Shown here in pieces: positions 18,096 to 27,125 of a DNA stretch of 64,000 bases. Source of the stretch: CBDBJK01 sp965206395. GTDB lineage: Bacteria > Chloroflexota > Dehalococcoidia > Lucifugimonadales > CATOSD01. A program made the position numbers and the translations under genes. The stretch is from the NCBI GenBank assembly GCA_965206395.1, contig CBDBJK010000031.1:124001-188000 (forward strand). Reading direction: 5' to 3'. Each line of letters opens with the position of its first letter. Position 1 is the first letter of the stretch. The notes beneath the pieces are model-generated. The model saw only the letters and a program-made list of their open reading frames with translations, had not been told where the DNA came from and did not search any database.

Positions 18096-19025
18096 CTAGC
18101 CCGGCCCAATGGGCACTCCACATGCCTCGATATTCTCGAGCTCTTCCGGGGTGGGCGGCCTTTGTCCGGTGAAGAGCTGATTGAACGCCGTTTCGCCGAT
18201 GGCCTCGATGACGCAGGTTTGCTGCTCCGGCGTCAACTCGGGCGGGCCGCTCCCCTCGGGCGGGCCCGCAATAGGGCCACACCTGGTGATGATCTCGAGG
18301 AGCTCCGGAGGTAGCGGAGCACCTTCTCTGGTGCCCCCGCCAATCGCGAATAGCTTTGCTATGGTCTCATCATCAGCACTCTCAAATAGGCATTTGAACT
18401 GCTCCATACCGGGCCCACCCCCCTCTTCCATGCCACCAAACATCTCGGCAGCCTCTTCTTCCGAGAGGCAGTCGAACGCTCCGCGGAAGATCTGGTACAC
18501 GAAGGTCTGCCCCTGCATGCTCTGCTCGCCAGGTTCCTCCTGCTGCACCGGGCCGAGGAGATCAAGGTAACTCACGTCCCTAAGCCCAACACTGATGCAG
18601 GTGATGTCCTGCTCGCTGATACCCAGTTGCATCATCATCGTGCCCAGCATCATGCGGCGAGCCGTCTCCTCACTGAGGCAACCCGTGAACTTCGCCATGT
18701 CCTCCGAAGAGGGAGGCCCCGTGCCGATAAATTCGAGGAGGTTCTCGGTGCCGAAGGCCTGCATTGCGCAGTCCCGCTCGCTGGCTGGTATAGCCTGGAG
18801 GAACGTCTGCGGGTTGTCTCCCAGGCCCGAGGTAATGAGAGCTGGAGTAGGCGTGGGCGTTGCAGTGGGAGTAGGAGTAGGTGTTGGCGTTGCAGTAGGA
18901 GTCGGCGTTGGCGTGGGAGCACCGCAGGCAACGGCGAAAGCCAGCAAAAGCATTGCGATGACGCCAAGGTTCAGCCGCCAGAGTCTCGCGCGTACATTTC
19001 CCATTTCAAGTTGATGCCGCTTCAT
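18096..19025 (-). CDS. secreted lipoprotein with Thr-Pro stalk and repeated Cys-pair modules
   Basis: A 309-residue exported protein of unknown function. A hydrophobic segment at residues 18-34 ends in AVACG, a lipobox-like site, and is followed by a ~30-residue (TP)n/(AT)n stalk typical of surface proteins in this group. The remainder holds about four degenerate ~50-residue modules, each opening and closing with a Cys (for example CVIEAIGETAFNQLF...IEACG and CLFESADDETIAKLF...IITRCG). These suggest small disulfide-closed helical units. AAGGAG lies seven bases before the ATG. It ends a minus-strand run of three exported or membrane genes. Confidence 0.7.
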   Translation of the reverse strand: MKRHQLEMGNVRARLWRLNLGVIAMLLLAFAVACGAPTPTPTPTATPTPTPTPTATPTPTPALITSGLGDNPQTFLQAIPASERDCAMQAFGTENLLEFIGTGPPSSEDMAKFTGCLSEETARRMMLGTMMMQLGISEQDITCISVGLRDVSYLDLLGPVQQEEPGEQSMQGQTFVYQIFRGAFDCLSEEEAAEMFGGMEEGGGPGMEQFKCLFESADDETIAKLFAIGGGTREGAPLPPELLEIITRCGPIAGPPEGSGPPELTPEQQTCVIEAIGETAFNQLFTGQRPPTPEELENIEACGVPIGPG

Positions 19026-19081
19026 ATCGATACTCCTTCCAAACGGTGCTCAGGGTGCGGGTTCAGGACGTGTCTCGACGC

Positions 19082-19198
19082 TCACTGGTGTACAATACCT
19101 TTGGCCTGCGGTGGCCCGCTAGTGAGGCCCCCCGCTCCTGCGTCGGCGTAGGTGGTCGCGGTAGCTGCGAGCACGAGGATCGCTAGTGCCACGAACAT
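19082..19198 (-). CDS. small secreted peptide or truncated exported protein (38 aa)
   Basis: A 38-residue frame: MFVALAILVLAATATTYA forms a clear signal-peptide core with an AxA-like cleavage site, followed by a short Gly-rich tail. It lies 21 bp after the membrane-protein gene and 56 bp before the lipoprotein gene on the same strand. The ribosome-binding site is weak. Either a tiny secreted peptide or the start of a gene that has lost its remainder. Confidence 0.3.
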   Translation of the reverse strand: MFVALAILVLAATATTYADAGAGGLTSGPPQAKGIVHQ

Positions 19199-19219
19199 AG
19201 CGTGCCTGGAGATACTCTC

Positions 19220-19633
19220 TCATCCATTTTCCCTTGCCATATAACTCTCAAAAACCTCCTTGCCACCTCTTGACAGCGTGAGCCATAGGCTGGGCACCAC
19301 GACCAATAGGGGAAACAACATGAGGGCGGACGGGAGAAAGAGGACTAGCGACGATATGGCTAAAACGGGGCGCGCTACCGGGATGCGACGCAAGAGTGCT
19401 AATCCGTTGACCATCCCAATGGCTCCGATCACAAGAAACACCAGGACGAAAATAAGACCATTCCAAAACCCATCTTCAGATTCAAGTGCCGAAGGATCGT
19501 TGCCTAGGGTGAATTGGAAGAGGGCAATGGCGAACTGGAAGAGGGCAAGGAATAGTATGGCAAAGGAGAGGCCTCCTAGGCCAAGCCATGCAGCACCGAG
19601 GATCTTGAAATTGCGATTTTTGGTTTCAGGCAT
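19220..19633 (-). CDS. membrane protein of unknown function
   Basis: A 137-residue protein with four predicted membrane segments (near residues 11-30, 32-42, 58-78 and 85-115) and no recognised family. AGGAGGTG lies seven bases ahead of the ATG. The end of IS630 copy A abuts this ribosome-binding site: the TA target supplies its first base, so whatever promoter once lay immediately upstream has been pushed 1.25 kb away. Confidence 0.6.
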   Translation of the reverse strand: MPETKNRNFKILGAAWLGLGGLSFAILFLALFQFAIALFQFTLGNDPSALESEDGFWNGLIFVLVFLVIGAIGMVNGLALLRRIPVARPVLAISSLVLFLPSALMLFPLLVVVPSLWLTLSRGGKEVFESYMARENG

Positions 19634-19649
19634 TGTCAGTCACCTCCTA

Positions 19650-20898
19650 GTGGTCCAACATCATTGAAATGAATACCATGATAGTCATTGTTCCTCTTGG
19701 GGGTTCAATCGTAACGTTGAACCGAGGAGGAACCATGATGTCTACCAAGAAGTACCGTATCAGACTGACTACCGACGAACAACAGGAACTCAACGCCTTG
19801 GTCTCACGCGGTCGGGCTGCGGCGTACAAACAGACCCATGCGCGCATTCTGCTGATGAGCGATGAGTCACGCTCGGACGGGGGAATGAAGGACGCGGACA
19901 TCACCAGCGCGCTCGGTGTGGGACAGTCAACGGTCGAGCGAATACGCAAGCGCTGTGTGGAGGGGGGGGTTGAGTCTGCGCTGAATCGCAAAAAGCAACT
20001 GCGTCGGCGTCAAAAGAGACTGGACGGCGAAGGTGAAGCACGGTTGATAGCGATGGCCTGCGGGGAACCGCCGGAGGGGCGTGCCAGTTGGACCCTGAAG
20101 CTGTTGGCTGACCAGTTGGTCGAGTGTGAGATAGTCGGGACCATTAGCACCGAGACGGTTCGCCAGGCGCTTAAAAAAAAACGAACTGAAGCCGTGGCTG
20201 AAGCAGAGTTGGTGCATCCCGCCCGGTCAGAGCGCGGAGTTTGTGTGCGCGATGGAAGACGCGATGGAAGACGTACTGGAGGTCTACCAACGGCCGTACG
20301 ATGGGAATGAGGTTCAGGTGTGCATGGATGAGACGAGCAAACAGCAAGTCAAGGAGACGCGAGTGCCGCGTCCCGCAGCGCCCGGCTTATCGGCGGCATA
20401 CGACTACGAATACGAGCGCAATGGAGTGAGCAGCCTGTTCATGCTGTTTGCACCGTTGGACGGATGGCGCCGAGTCGAGGTCAGAGAGCGTCGCACGAAG
20501 GTGGACTGGGCGCATGTGATAAAGAAACTGGTCGACGAGGACTACCCTGACAGAGACCGGATCGTGCTGGTAATGGACAATCTCAACACTCACAAGCTGT
20601 CCTCGCTATACGAGGCATTCGAGCCTGCTGAGGCGAGGCGTATAGCTGAGCGACTGGAGATACACTACACTCCCAAACACGGGAGTTGGTTGAATATGGC
20701 GGAGATAGAGATCGGTGTGCTGGCTCGACAGTGCCTGGACCGACGGATTGCCAATCAAGACATCCTGCGCGGCGAGGTCAATGCTTGGCAGAATCAACGC
20801 AACCGGGATGTGATACGAGTGGATTGGCGCTTCACTACCGAGGATGCGCGCATCAAGCTAAAGTCACTCTACCCATCAATACAAAAACGTTGAACCAC
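19650..20898 (+). mobile_element. IS630-family insertion sequence, copy A
   Basis: A complete 1249-bp element flanked by TA on both sides (19648-19649 and 20899-20900), the target duplication of the IS630/Tc1 group. The imperfect terminal inverted repeats are GTGGTCCAACA (left) and GTGGTTCAACG (right end, reverse strand). Three more copies of identical length lie at 25657, 29073 (inverted) and 56206. It carries one transposase gene split in two frames. Confidence 0.95.
19735..20893 (+). CDS. IS630 transposase (split by frameshift), copy A
   Basis: DDE transposase in two frames. The first (19735-20310) starts MMSTKKYRIRL after AGGAGG and holds a winged helix-turn-helix DNA-binding part (DITSALGVGQSTVERIRKR). 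The second (from about 20182 to 20893) holds the catalytic Asp in VCMDET, Asp in LVMDNLNTH and Glu in NMAEIEIGV. The frames join at nine A residues (20173-20181). Removing one A gives LKKNELKPWLKQSWCIPPG, which matches intact IS630 transposases, so a +1 ribosomal shift or RNA-polymerase slippage is needed. This copy differs from the others at EGGVES and MEDAMEDV. Confidence 0.9.
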
Positions 20899-20936
20899 TA
20901 GGACCTTTCTGGAAACAAAAAAGGCCCAACCATATA

Positions 20937-21264
20937 CTGTAAACCGTCAGCGAAAATGGGACACCTGAGAGGGGTGGAAAACCCGAGAGTCTGAGAGTGG
21001 TGTGAGCTCCTGAAGCGAGGGTAAAGTACCTCATGAAAGGAGCAGAGCGTGTCCCAGTCACAAGAGAGCAAGGCAGATGCTGCCGAGCAGCGGAGCGAGG
21101 ATACCAGGTCTTTCGTCCGCACGGTGAAGGCGGCAACCCGACGTAGATACACCCCCGAAGAGAAGATCCGTGTCGTCCTGGAGGGCTTTCGCCGGGAGGT
21201 CACTGTCAATGACCTGTGCAGGCGAGAGGGGATCAAGCCCCACTCCTACTACGCGCTCTATCTA
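20937..21264 (+). pseudogene. IS3-type transposase OrfA remnant
   Basis: A left-end fragment of an IS3-like element. The gene for OrfA starts at GTG 21049 behind AAAGGAG and encodes a helix-turn-helix, RRRYTPEEKIRVVLEGF then DLCRREGIKPHSYYAL (residues ~28-72). The frame then leaves the family and runs straight into the lipoprotein gene. OrfB is missing. The exact left end cannot be set; sequence resembling such an end begins near 20937, immediately right of IS630 copy A. Confidence 0.7.
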
Positions 21265-21321
21265 AGATTACACTATGGAACGCATCTGAAACAGTCATTG
21301 CTAGAGGGAGGTCGCTGGACC

Positions 21322-22986
21322 ATGCTTTTGAGAATTAGCCGATTCCCAATCCCAATTATGCTCGTCGCACTGCTGGCTGTGACCGCGTGCAGTAGCTCGG
21401 ACGAATCTGCTGGGCATCCGGGTGCGCCGGGTATGCCGGGGGCGCCAGGTGTGCCGGGGGCGCCAGGTGTGCCGGGGGCGCCAGCAGCCCCCGCAGCAGC
21501 AGCGACTCCGGCACCTAGGGAAGTAGTCCTGGAGAAGGCCATGGCGGTGCTGGCGGCCCGTGCCGCTGCACCGGCGGCCCCTGCCGATAGGTTCGTGAGA
21601 GTTTCAGAACAAGCTGCGGCGGCCGATATCGAGGCTTCGTCGGAGACACACGCTCAGCTGGTGAATCAGGAACGAATCATCGTCCGCACTGTCGAGGCTA
21701 CGATCGTGGTGACGGACGTGCAGGGCTCCATGGACCGGATCACGGCGCTGGCCAGAGAACTGGGCGGTTGGGTCGTATCCACCAATCGATTCGAGAAGCA
21801 CCGTGGGTTCATCTCCTTCCGTGTTCCGGCTGAAGCCCTGGATAAGGCGACCGCGCGTCTGAGGGAGATGGCCGTCGAGGTCAAAGCGGAAGTCTCTGAC
21901 AGCCGAGACGTGACCGATGAGTACTTCGACCTGAGGGCGCGGCTGGACAATCAGAAGGCCACGGAAGAGGCGCTGCTCAAGCTATTGGGGCGCGCCGAGA
22001 CCGTCGAGGCCGCTTTGAAGGTCCAGCAGACCTTGACCGGAGTCCAGGAAGAGGTTGAGCGTCTGCAGGGTAAGATCAAGCTTCTTGAGGAGACTTCGGC
22101 GTTTTCGCTGGTGAGCGTCAACTTAGAGCTTGAGCCAGTTGACATGGCGGTGGAGGCGATAGCAGACAAGACGACCGGTGTCGGCGAGAGGGTCAGGTTC
22201 CGTGCCTTTTTCAAGCCGCCCGAGGGGATCGAGGACTTCAGCTACACGTGGGACTTCGGTGACGGTGAGAGCATTCGCGGCCATCAGACGGCGCCAACGG
22301 AGAAAGAAGATACCCGGGTCACGGCGACTGTGACCCATAGGTACAGAGACGAAGAGGACTCGCCATACATCGTTCAGTTCGAGATACAGGGCAGCGGCGA
22401 AGCGGGTGCCGCCGAAGGCGATACGACCCTGATGGCCAAGGTCACCAGGATTCCCGACATCGTTGTCTTCGCCGGCGAGAGTATCGCTGTGGACGAGGGC
22501 GAGGAGGTCGAGTTCAGTGGGTCCTTCACTCGGCCGCCGGGTCTGAACGAGGTCGAGTACAGGTGGGACTTCGGCGACGGCTCCGAGCCTGCCACGGGAA
22601 TGCTGGGAGTGGGGATCACCACCGCCGTAGCGACTCACGTCTATGAGCACCACCGGCCTTTCTCGTATCAGGCGACGCTTACGATAACGGCCGAGAGTGA
22701 GGCGGGGACTGTGGAGGACTCCAGCTCGCTTAACGTAAGGGTGAGAGAAGTGCCGGGCTGGGTAATCACGGGTTTGAGCTTCGGCGACCAGGGCAAGACG
22801 GCTGTGAGGACCCTCTCCGCGGTTGGTCAGGGGGCACTGATCGGAGTCATCTGGGTGGCCATACTCAGTCCTGCGTGGCTGGTCGTTGGAGGCGGAGGCT
22901 ACTGGCTGATACGCAGGTACAAGGGCCGGCGGCGTAGCACGTCCGCTGGCTCCTCCGACGTTCGCGAATCGCAGGGCGAGCAGTAG
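21322..22986 (+). CDS. DUF4349 lipoprotein with collagen-like stalk and two PKD domains
   Basis: A 554-residue cell-surface lipoprotein. The signal peptide ends in the lipobox VTAC near residue 21. A collagen-like stretch of GAPGxPG repeats and an Ala/Pro-rich spacer follow (~30-80). A DUF4349 domain comes next (~115-275), with the usual coiled coil LQGKIKLLEETSAFSLVSV. Then two PKD-like domains, YTWDFGDGES and YRWDFGDGSE, and a C-terminal membrane segment with Arg-rich tail (~515-545). I start at the ATG 21322 behind GGGAGG. The same frame is open back to the IS3 OrfA start at 21049, so a fused product is possible. Role unknown; likely envelope-associated. Confidence 0.8.
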   Translation: MLLRISRFPIPIMLVALLAVTACSSSDESAGHPGAPGMPGAPGVPGAPGVPGAPAAPAAAATPAPREVVLEKAMAVLAARAAAPAAPADRFVRVSEQAAAADIEASSETHAQLVNQERIIVRTVEATIVVTDVQGSMDRITALARELGGWVVSTNRFEKHRGFISFRVPAEALDKATARLREMAVEVKAEVSDSRDVTDEYFDLRARLDNQKATEEALLKLLGRAETVEAALKVQQTLTGVQEEVERLQGKIKLLEETSAFSLVSVNLELEPVDMAVEAIADKTTGVGERVRFRAFFKPPEGIEDFSYTWDFGDGESIRGHQTAPTEKEDTRVTATVTHRYRDEEDSPYIVQFEIQGSGEAGAAEGDTTLMAKVTRIPDIVVFAGESIAVDEGEEVEFSGSFTRPPGLNEVEYRWDFGDGSEPATGMLGVGITTAVATHVYEHHRPFSYQATLTITAESEAGTVEDSSSLNVRVREVPGWVITGLSFGDQGKTAVRTLSAVGQGALIGVIWVAILSPAWLVVGGGGYWLIRRYKGRRRSTSAGSSDVRESQGEQ

Positions 22987-23045
22987 GTGGCTCTAGAGAT
23001 GTGGGTTAGCAAGTTCGAGGTGACCCGAGTCAGCGAGGTGTCGAC

Positions 23046-23120
23046 ATGCTTATAGTTTCGTCACTCAACGTGATCGTGTTTATTGCGATCGCCGTTGCAC
23101 TCATGGGTACGACGCAATAG
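23046..23120 (+). CDS. possible 24-residue hydrophobic peptide
   Basis: MLIVSSLNVIVFIAIAVALM forms a single membrane segment, with GAGGTG five bases upstream. It may be a genuine tiny membrane peptide or the broken start of a gene cut by the IS5 element that begins 46 bp downstream. No family recognised. Confidence 0.25.
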   Translation: MLIVSSLNVIVFIAIAVALMGTTQ

Positions 23121-23126
23121 CAACGG

Positions 23127-23152
23127 AAAACTGCGGTACTCGTGGGCGGTGG
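23127..23152 (+). repeat. 26-bp direct repeat shared with 24573-24598
   Basis: AAAACTGCGGTACTCGTGGG plus CGGTGG recurs at 24573-24598 with one mismatch, and weaker similarity extends about ten bases upstream. The two copies bracket the IS5-family element, so they may mark a duplicated or rearranged older locus. Confidence 0.5.
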
Positions 23153-23165
23153 ACTTGGCTACTTA

Positions 23166-24045
23166 GAGCGTCTAACAAAACCTAATAAAAGGGGTTAGAA
23201 TCTGGACATTCTCTGGAGGAGGATGACCTAATGTCTAAGCCCCTTGTAAGCGATGAATTCTGGGAACTGGTGCAACCTTTACTGCCGCCACAACCACCGA
23301 AGCCGAAAGGAGGAAGGCCCAGGATACCTGACAGACAGGTCCTAAGTGGGATACTGTTCGTGCTAAAGGCAGGCATTGGCTGGGAAGACCTACCCAAGGA
23401 GATGGACTGTGGCAGTGGGATGACCTGCTGGAGGCGCCTCAGAGATTGGCACCAGTCGGGAGTCTGGGAGCGCATCCACTTGGTATGCCTTGAGCGCCTG
23501 CAAGCAGCTGAGCGCATAGACTGGACTCGCGCAGTGCTGGACAGTGCTTCAGTGCGAGCAGTTTTTGGGGGCAGAAAACAGGCCCCAACCCCACGGACAG
23601 GGCGAAGGCGGGTAGCAAGCATCATATCATAACCGATGCCCAGGGCATTCCACTGGCGGTCAGGTTGACTGGCGCGAACGCTCACGATGTCACCCAAGCC
23701 CTTGAGTTGGTGGATGCCATACCTGCTGTCAAGGGCAAGCGAGGCAGGCCTCGCAAGCGTCCTCTTCAGGCGCAGGGAGACAGAGGGTATGACTCTGAGC
23801 CTGTTCGCAAGGAGTTGAAGAAGCGACATATCTGGCCGCTGCTGGCCAAGCGAGGTGAGCCGCATGGCGGCGGGTTGGGTGTGCATAGATGGGTGGTTGA
23901 GAGAAGCCTGAGTTGGCTTCATCAGTTCCGACGCTTACGGGTTCGATATGAGCGCAGGGCAGACATACATGAGGCTTTCTTGGCCATAGGTTGTGCCATC
24001 ATCTGCTCTCGCTTTCTGTTCCAATAATGGTTTTGTTAGACGCTC
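23166..24045 (+). mobile_element. IS5-family insertion sequence (880 bp)
   Basis: A complete element with perfect 17-bp terminal inverted repeats (GAGCGTCTAACAAAACC at the left, its complement at the right), flanked by the trinucleotide TTA on both sides. Size, ends and the two-frame transposase fit the small IS5 subgroups. Only one copy is in this window. Confidence 0.9.
23231..24027 (+). CDS. IS5-family transposase (two frames, -1 shift)
   Basis: The first frame (23231-23632) has the DUF4096-type N-terminus (FWELVQPLLPPQPP, GRPRIPDRQVLSGILFVLK) and the first catalytic Asp in RAVLDSASVRA. The second frame continues with KTGPNPTDRAKAGSKHH, ends at 24027, and carries the second Asp (QGDRGYDS) and the Glu in VVERSLSWLHQFRRLRVRYE. 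A -1 shift near the AGAAAAC at 23573-23579 restores a normal single protein, a usual expression control in this group. Confidence 0.88.
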
Positions 24046-24138
24046 TTAGACTGATTGGCTCAACAAAGTAGCTGCTGAGAGGTTTATTTCTTGAGGTCGC
24101 AACCGAAATCGCCAAGACGGGCCAGCAAACGAGCAAAG

Positions 24139-24176
24139 CGAAGGGGCCACAGGGTGCAATCCCTGTGGCCCCTTCG
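24139..24176 (-). terminator. strong hairpin, likely terminator
   Basis: A perfect 16-bp inverted repeat CGAAGGGGCCACAGGG / CCCTGTGGCCCCTTCG with a six-base loop. On the minus strand it is followed by TTTGCTCGTTTG, a partial T run. It lies just past the stop of the minus-strand frame 24191-24469. Confidence 0.6.
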
Positions 24177-24190
24177 CCATGGCTTGAATT

Positions 24191-24469
24191 CTATCCTCCT
24201 CTTGGAATTACCGTAGGAGGCGGCTCCTCTGGTGTGGTAGTGGTAGTTGTACTAATGCCAGGCAGAACCGCAATAGTCGTTACCGCCAACAGCACTCCCG
24301 CCACAACCGCTACGATACCGAGGGCCAGTTCCGCGACCTCTACGACCGCCTGCACGGAGGACAGCGCGTGGCCGCACAAAGCTGAAGCGGCTGTAGTCGT
24401 TGATGGCAGGGGGCTGTCCGCGAACCCACCCGTGCCGGATGACGACGAGCGTATCTCGACAGCGCGCAT
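24191..24469 (-). CDS. small membrane protein or gene remnant (92 aa)
   Basis: The C-terminal half looks protein-like: a membrane segment ALGIVAVVAGVLLAVTTIAV followed by a Thr-rich then Pro-rich tail (TTTTTTPEEPPP) and a strong hairpin after the stop. The N-terminal half is Ser/Thr-rich without features, and no good ribosome-binding site is seen. Either a small surface-anchored protein or the tail of a lost larger gene. Confidence 0.3.
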   Translation of the reverse strand: MRAVEIRSSSSGTGGFADSPLPSTTTAASALCGHALSSVQAVVEVAELALGIVAVVAGVLLAVTTIAVLPGISTTTTTTPEEPPPTVIPRGG

Positions 24470-24654
24470 GCCGTTCGTGGCAAGCTCTCGCCCGACGGGT
24501 CGGGGTGAGGCCCCTAACTACACCGCCAGCTTAAACCTCAAGGTGAACATGGATGAGAGGCAATCGACACGAAAAACTGAGGTACTCGTGGGCGGTGGGG
24601 CTTGAGGCTGCTGGAGAGGGTCAGGCTCGAATTGGTGCATAGTCGCCGGGTAGG

Positions 24655-24771
24655 CTAGTCGAGCGACTCCTCCCGCTCCTGCTCCATGTCTAGCGCCCAA
24701 TCGAACAGGGACGCGGTTGCGGGGTTCGGCTTCCGGTTGCGGCCCTTGGGCTTCACCGGCTCCTCGGCCAT
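24655..24771 (-). pseudogene. short C-terminal remnant (38 aa)
   Basis: MAEEPVKPKGRNRKPNPATA followed by SLFDWALDMEQEREE: basic linker plus amphipathic helix. It looks like the end of a longer protein whose upstream part is interrupted by a stop near 24820. Family not recognised. Confidence 0.25.
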
Positions 24772-25216
24772 GAACTCGGCCCACGAGCGAATCGTTCTAC
24801 TCGCCGATAACGGCCGTACAGCTTATTCCGCCCGTTTGCTCAGAGATAGGTTACACTGCCTGATTATTTACACACTCTATGAGGGTACCTCTCGTAGTGA
24901 ATTCTGGAATCCCTTTTATGGGAGGATGTTATGAAGCAAGGGCCTAAGTTCTTGATCGGGTGTGAATGGTGTCGACGTCCAGCGATTATGTCAGGGTAAT
25001 GGACCAGCGATTATGTCAGTGGTTGCTGTGTCAAGCCAATAGTTATCCAGTTCGATGATTGAGAAAGCCCCCACCTCCAGCTTCGTGTGACACCGTGGGT
25101 GGCAGTGATGGTGACTCGATCCGAGCGGAGCAGCCCGCGGATAAATGGACAACCCTGGCGGGATTGCCCACTTACCCACAGGCCGGTTGTTATGGACCGA
25201 AGGCGGTTCCACATGA

Positions 25217-25651
25217 TCAAGAGTGAGCAGCGAGCTCCCTGTCCGGATAGACAGGTGGACTTGAAGCCTCAACGTACTTTCGGACGGTGATGCGGGATAT
25301 GCCCAATTCCCGGGCGATTGCCCGAAGAGAAAGGCCTCGACGCTTGGCCCTCTGCACTGCTTTCCAACGGGCTCGCTGACGAGGCGTCGGCGGTCTGGGT
25401 GGTTGAGCCTTAGGGTGGACGGCTTCACTCTCGCGATCCGTGGTCAATCTCCCTGCGGCGAGTCCCCGGCCGATCGCGGTCATCGCTCCCAGTCCTTCTC
25501 GCTCGTGACCACCGATCCCGTTGGTGTCCATGCCTGCAGCGAGGTTCTCCACGGTGACGCTGCCAAGACCTCGAGTGGCGTTCAGAGTCCGGAGGACACC
25601 AGGACGCGGTGGCGCTTCCTGGGTAGGGACGATTTGGTTTTGATAGCACAC
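25217..25651 (-). pseudogene. transposase fragment with IS21/ISL3-type helix-turn-helix
   Basis: The C-terminal third of this 144-codon frame reads RARWKAVQRAKRRGLSLRAI and ARELGISRITVRKYVEAS, a helix-turn-helix typical of IS21 or ISL3 transposases, followed by PPVYPDRE. No catalytic domain follows, and the N-terminal part is unlike either family. IS630 copy B lies 5 bp from its start. A dead element. Confidence 0.5.
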
Positions 25652-25656
25652 TACTA

Positions 25657-26905
25657 GTGGTCCAACATCATTGAAATGAATACCATGATAGTCATTGTTC
25701 CTCTTGGGGGTTCAATCGTAACGTTGAACCGAGGAGGAACCATGATGTCTACCAAGAAGTACCGTATCAGACTGACTACCGACGAACAACAGGAACTCAA
25801 CGCCTTGGTCTCACGCGGTCGGGCTGCGGCGTACAAACAGACCCATGCGCGCATTCTGCTGATGAGCGATGAGTCACGCTCGGACGGGGGAATGAAGGAC
25901 GCGGACATCACCAGCGCGCTCGGTGTGGGACAGTCAACGGTCGAGCGAATACGCAAGCGCTGTGTGGAGGAGGGGGTCGAGTCTGCGCTGAATCGCAAAA
26001 AGCAACTGCGTCGGCGTCAAAAGAGACTGGACGGCGAAGGTGAAGCACGGTTGATAGCGATGGCCTGCGGGGAACCGCCGGAGGGGCGTGCCAGTTGGAC
26101 CCTGAAGCTGTTGGCTGACCAGTTGGTCGAGTGTGAGATAGTCGGGACCATTAGCACCGAGACGGTTCGCCAGGCGCTTAAAAAAAAACGAACTGAAGCC
26201 GTGGCTGAAGCAGAGTTGGTGCATCCCGCCCGGTCAGAGCGCGGAGTTTGTGTGCGCGATGGAAGACGTGATGGAAGACGTACTGGAGGTCTACCAACGG
26301 CCGTACGATGGGAATGAGGTTCTGGTGTGCATGGATGAGACGAGCAAACAGCAAGTCAAGGAGACGCGAGTGCCGCGTCCCGCAGCGCCCGGCTTATCGG
26401 CGGCATACGACTACGAATACGAGCGCAATGGAGTGAGCAGCCTGTTCATGCTGTTTGCACCGTTGGACGGATGGCGCCGAGTCGAGGTCAGAGAGCGTCG
26501 CACGAAGGTGGACTGGGCGCATGTGATAAAGAAACTGGTCGACGAGGACTACCCTGACAGAGACCGGATCGTGCTGGTAATGGACAATCTCAACACTCAC
26601 AAGCTGTCCTCGCTATACGAGGCATTCGAGCCTGCTGAGGCGAGGCGTATAGCTGAGCGACTGGAGATACACTACACTCCCAAACACGGGAGTTGGTTGA
26701 ATATGGCGGAGATAGAGATCGGTGTGCTGGCTCGACAGTGCCTGGACCGACGGATTGCCAATCAAGACATCCTGCGCGGCGAGGTCAATGCTTGGCAGAA
26801 TCAACGCAACCGGGATGTGATACGAGTGGATTGGCGCTTCACTACCGAGGATGCGCGCATCAAGCTAAAGTCACTCTACCCATCAATACAAAAACGTTGA
26901 ACCAC
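25657..26905 (+). mobile_element. IS630-family insertion sequence, copy B
   Basis: 1249 bp, flanked by TA at 25655-25656 and 26906-26907, same ends as copy A. With the inverted copy C at 29073 it brackets the HTH/HEPN gene group. Confidence 0.95.
25742..26900 (+). CDS. IS630 transposase (split by frameshift), copy B
   Basis: Same two-frame transposase as copy A, joined at nine A residues (26180-26188). It reads EEGVES, MEDVMEDV and GNEVLVC where copy A has EGGVES, MEDAMEDV and GNEVQVC. It seems intact and is likely the form closest to the consensus of the four. Confidence 0.9.
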
Positions 26906-26914
26906 TAGAGGCCT

Positions 26915-27112
26915 TCACAACAGTCTTCTCGCCCTTCCTCGCCTTCCGTCATAGGTGTTGGCAAACACTTGGAGCCGGTCAAGCTCCATGATCCATTTGT
27001 TTCCGAACTTGGTGGCAGTGAGCTTGCCCTCTCGTATCAGGCGTTTCACCGTCTCTGGGTGAACATCCAGAATCTTGGAAGCCTCAATGACGTCGATGTA
27101 GTCCTCAAGCAT
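26915..27112 (-). CDS. helix-turn-helix (excisionase/MerR-type) DNA-binding protein
   Basis: A 65-residue protein with a winged helix-turn-helix of the HTH_17/excisionase type: DVIEASKILDVHPETVKRLI, then REGKLTATKFGNKWIMELD (the wing), then a basic tail GRRGRARRLL. Such small proteins act as excisionases, as repressors of neighbouring genes or as antitoxin-like regulators. No integrase is nearby. It is divergent from the HEPN gene pair, with a palindrome between their -10 boxes, so a regulator role for that pair is plausible. IS630 copy B ends 9 bp past its stop codon. Confidence 0.8.
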   Translation of the reverse strand: MLEDYIDVIEASKILDVHPETVKRLIREGKLTATKFGNKWIMELDRLQVFANTYDGRRGRARRLL

Positions 27113-27125
27113 CGGCCCAGCCTGG

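Larger units (their letters stand above)
24046..25216. other. decayed region without intact genes
   Basis: About 1.2 kb with only fragments: a possible small membrane protein with terminator, a 38-residue basic/acidic peptide on the minus strand (24655-24771), the copy of the 26-bp repeat, and two direct repeats CCAGCGATTATGTCAG at 24976 and 25004 that may be relics of an insertion-sequence end. The longer plus-strand frame at 24165-24605 has no protein-like features. Confidence 0.5.

Noticed and set aside
18840..18920. Short GGCGTTGCAGTAGG-type repeats considered as a regulatory array
   Set aside because: They are the coding repeats of the Thr-Pro stalk of the lipoprotein.
24165..24605. 146-codon plus-strand frame
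   Set aside because: Composition is the shadow of a Thr/Ser-rich minus-strand frame, and it starts inside a terminator-like hairpin.
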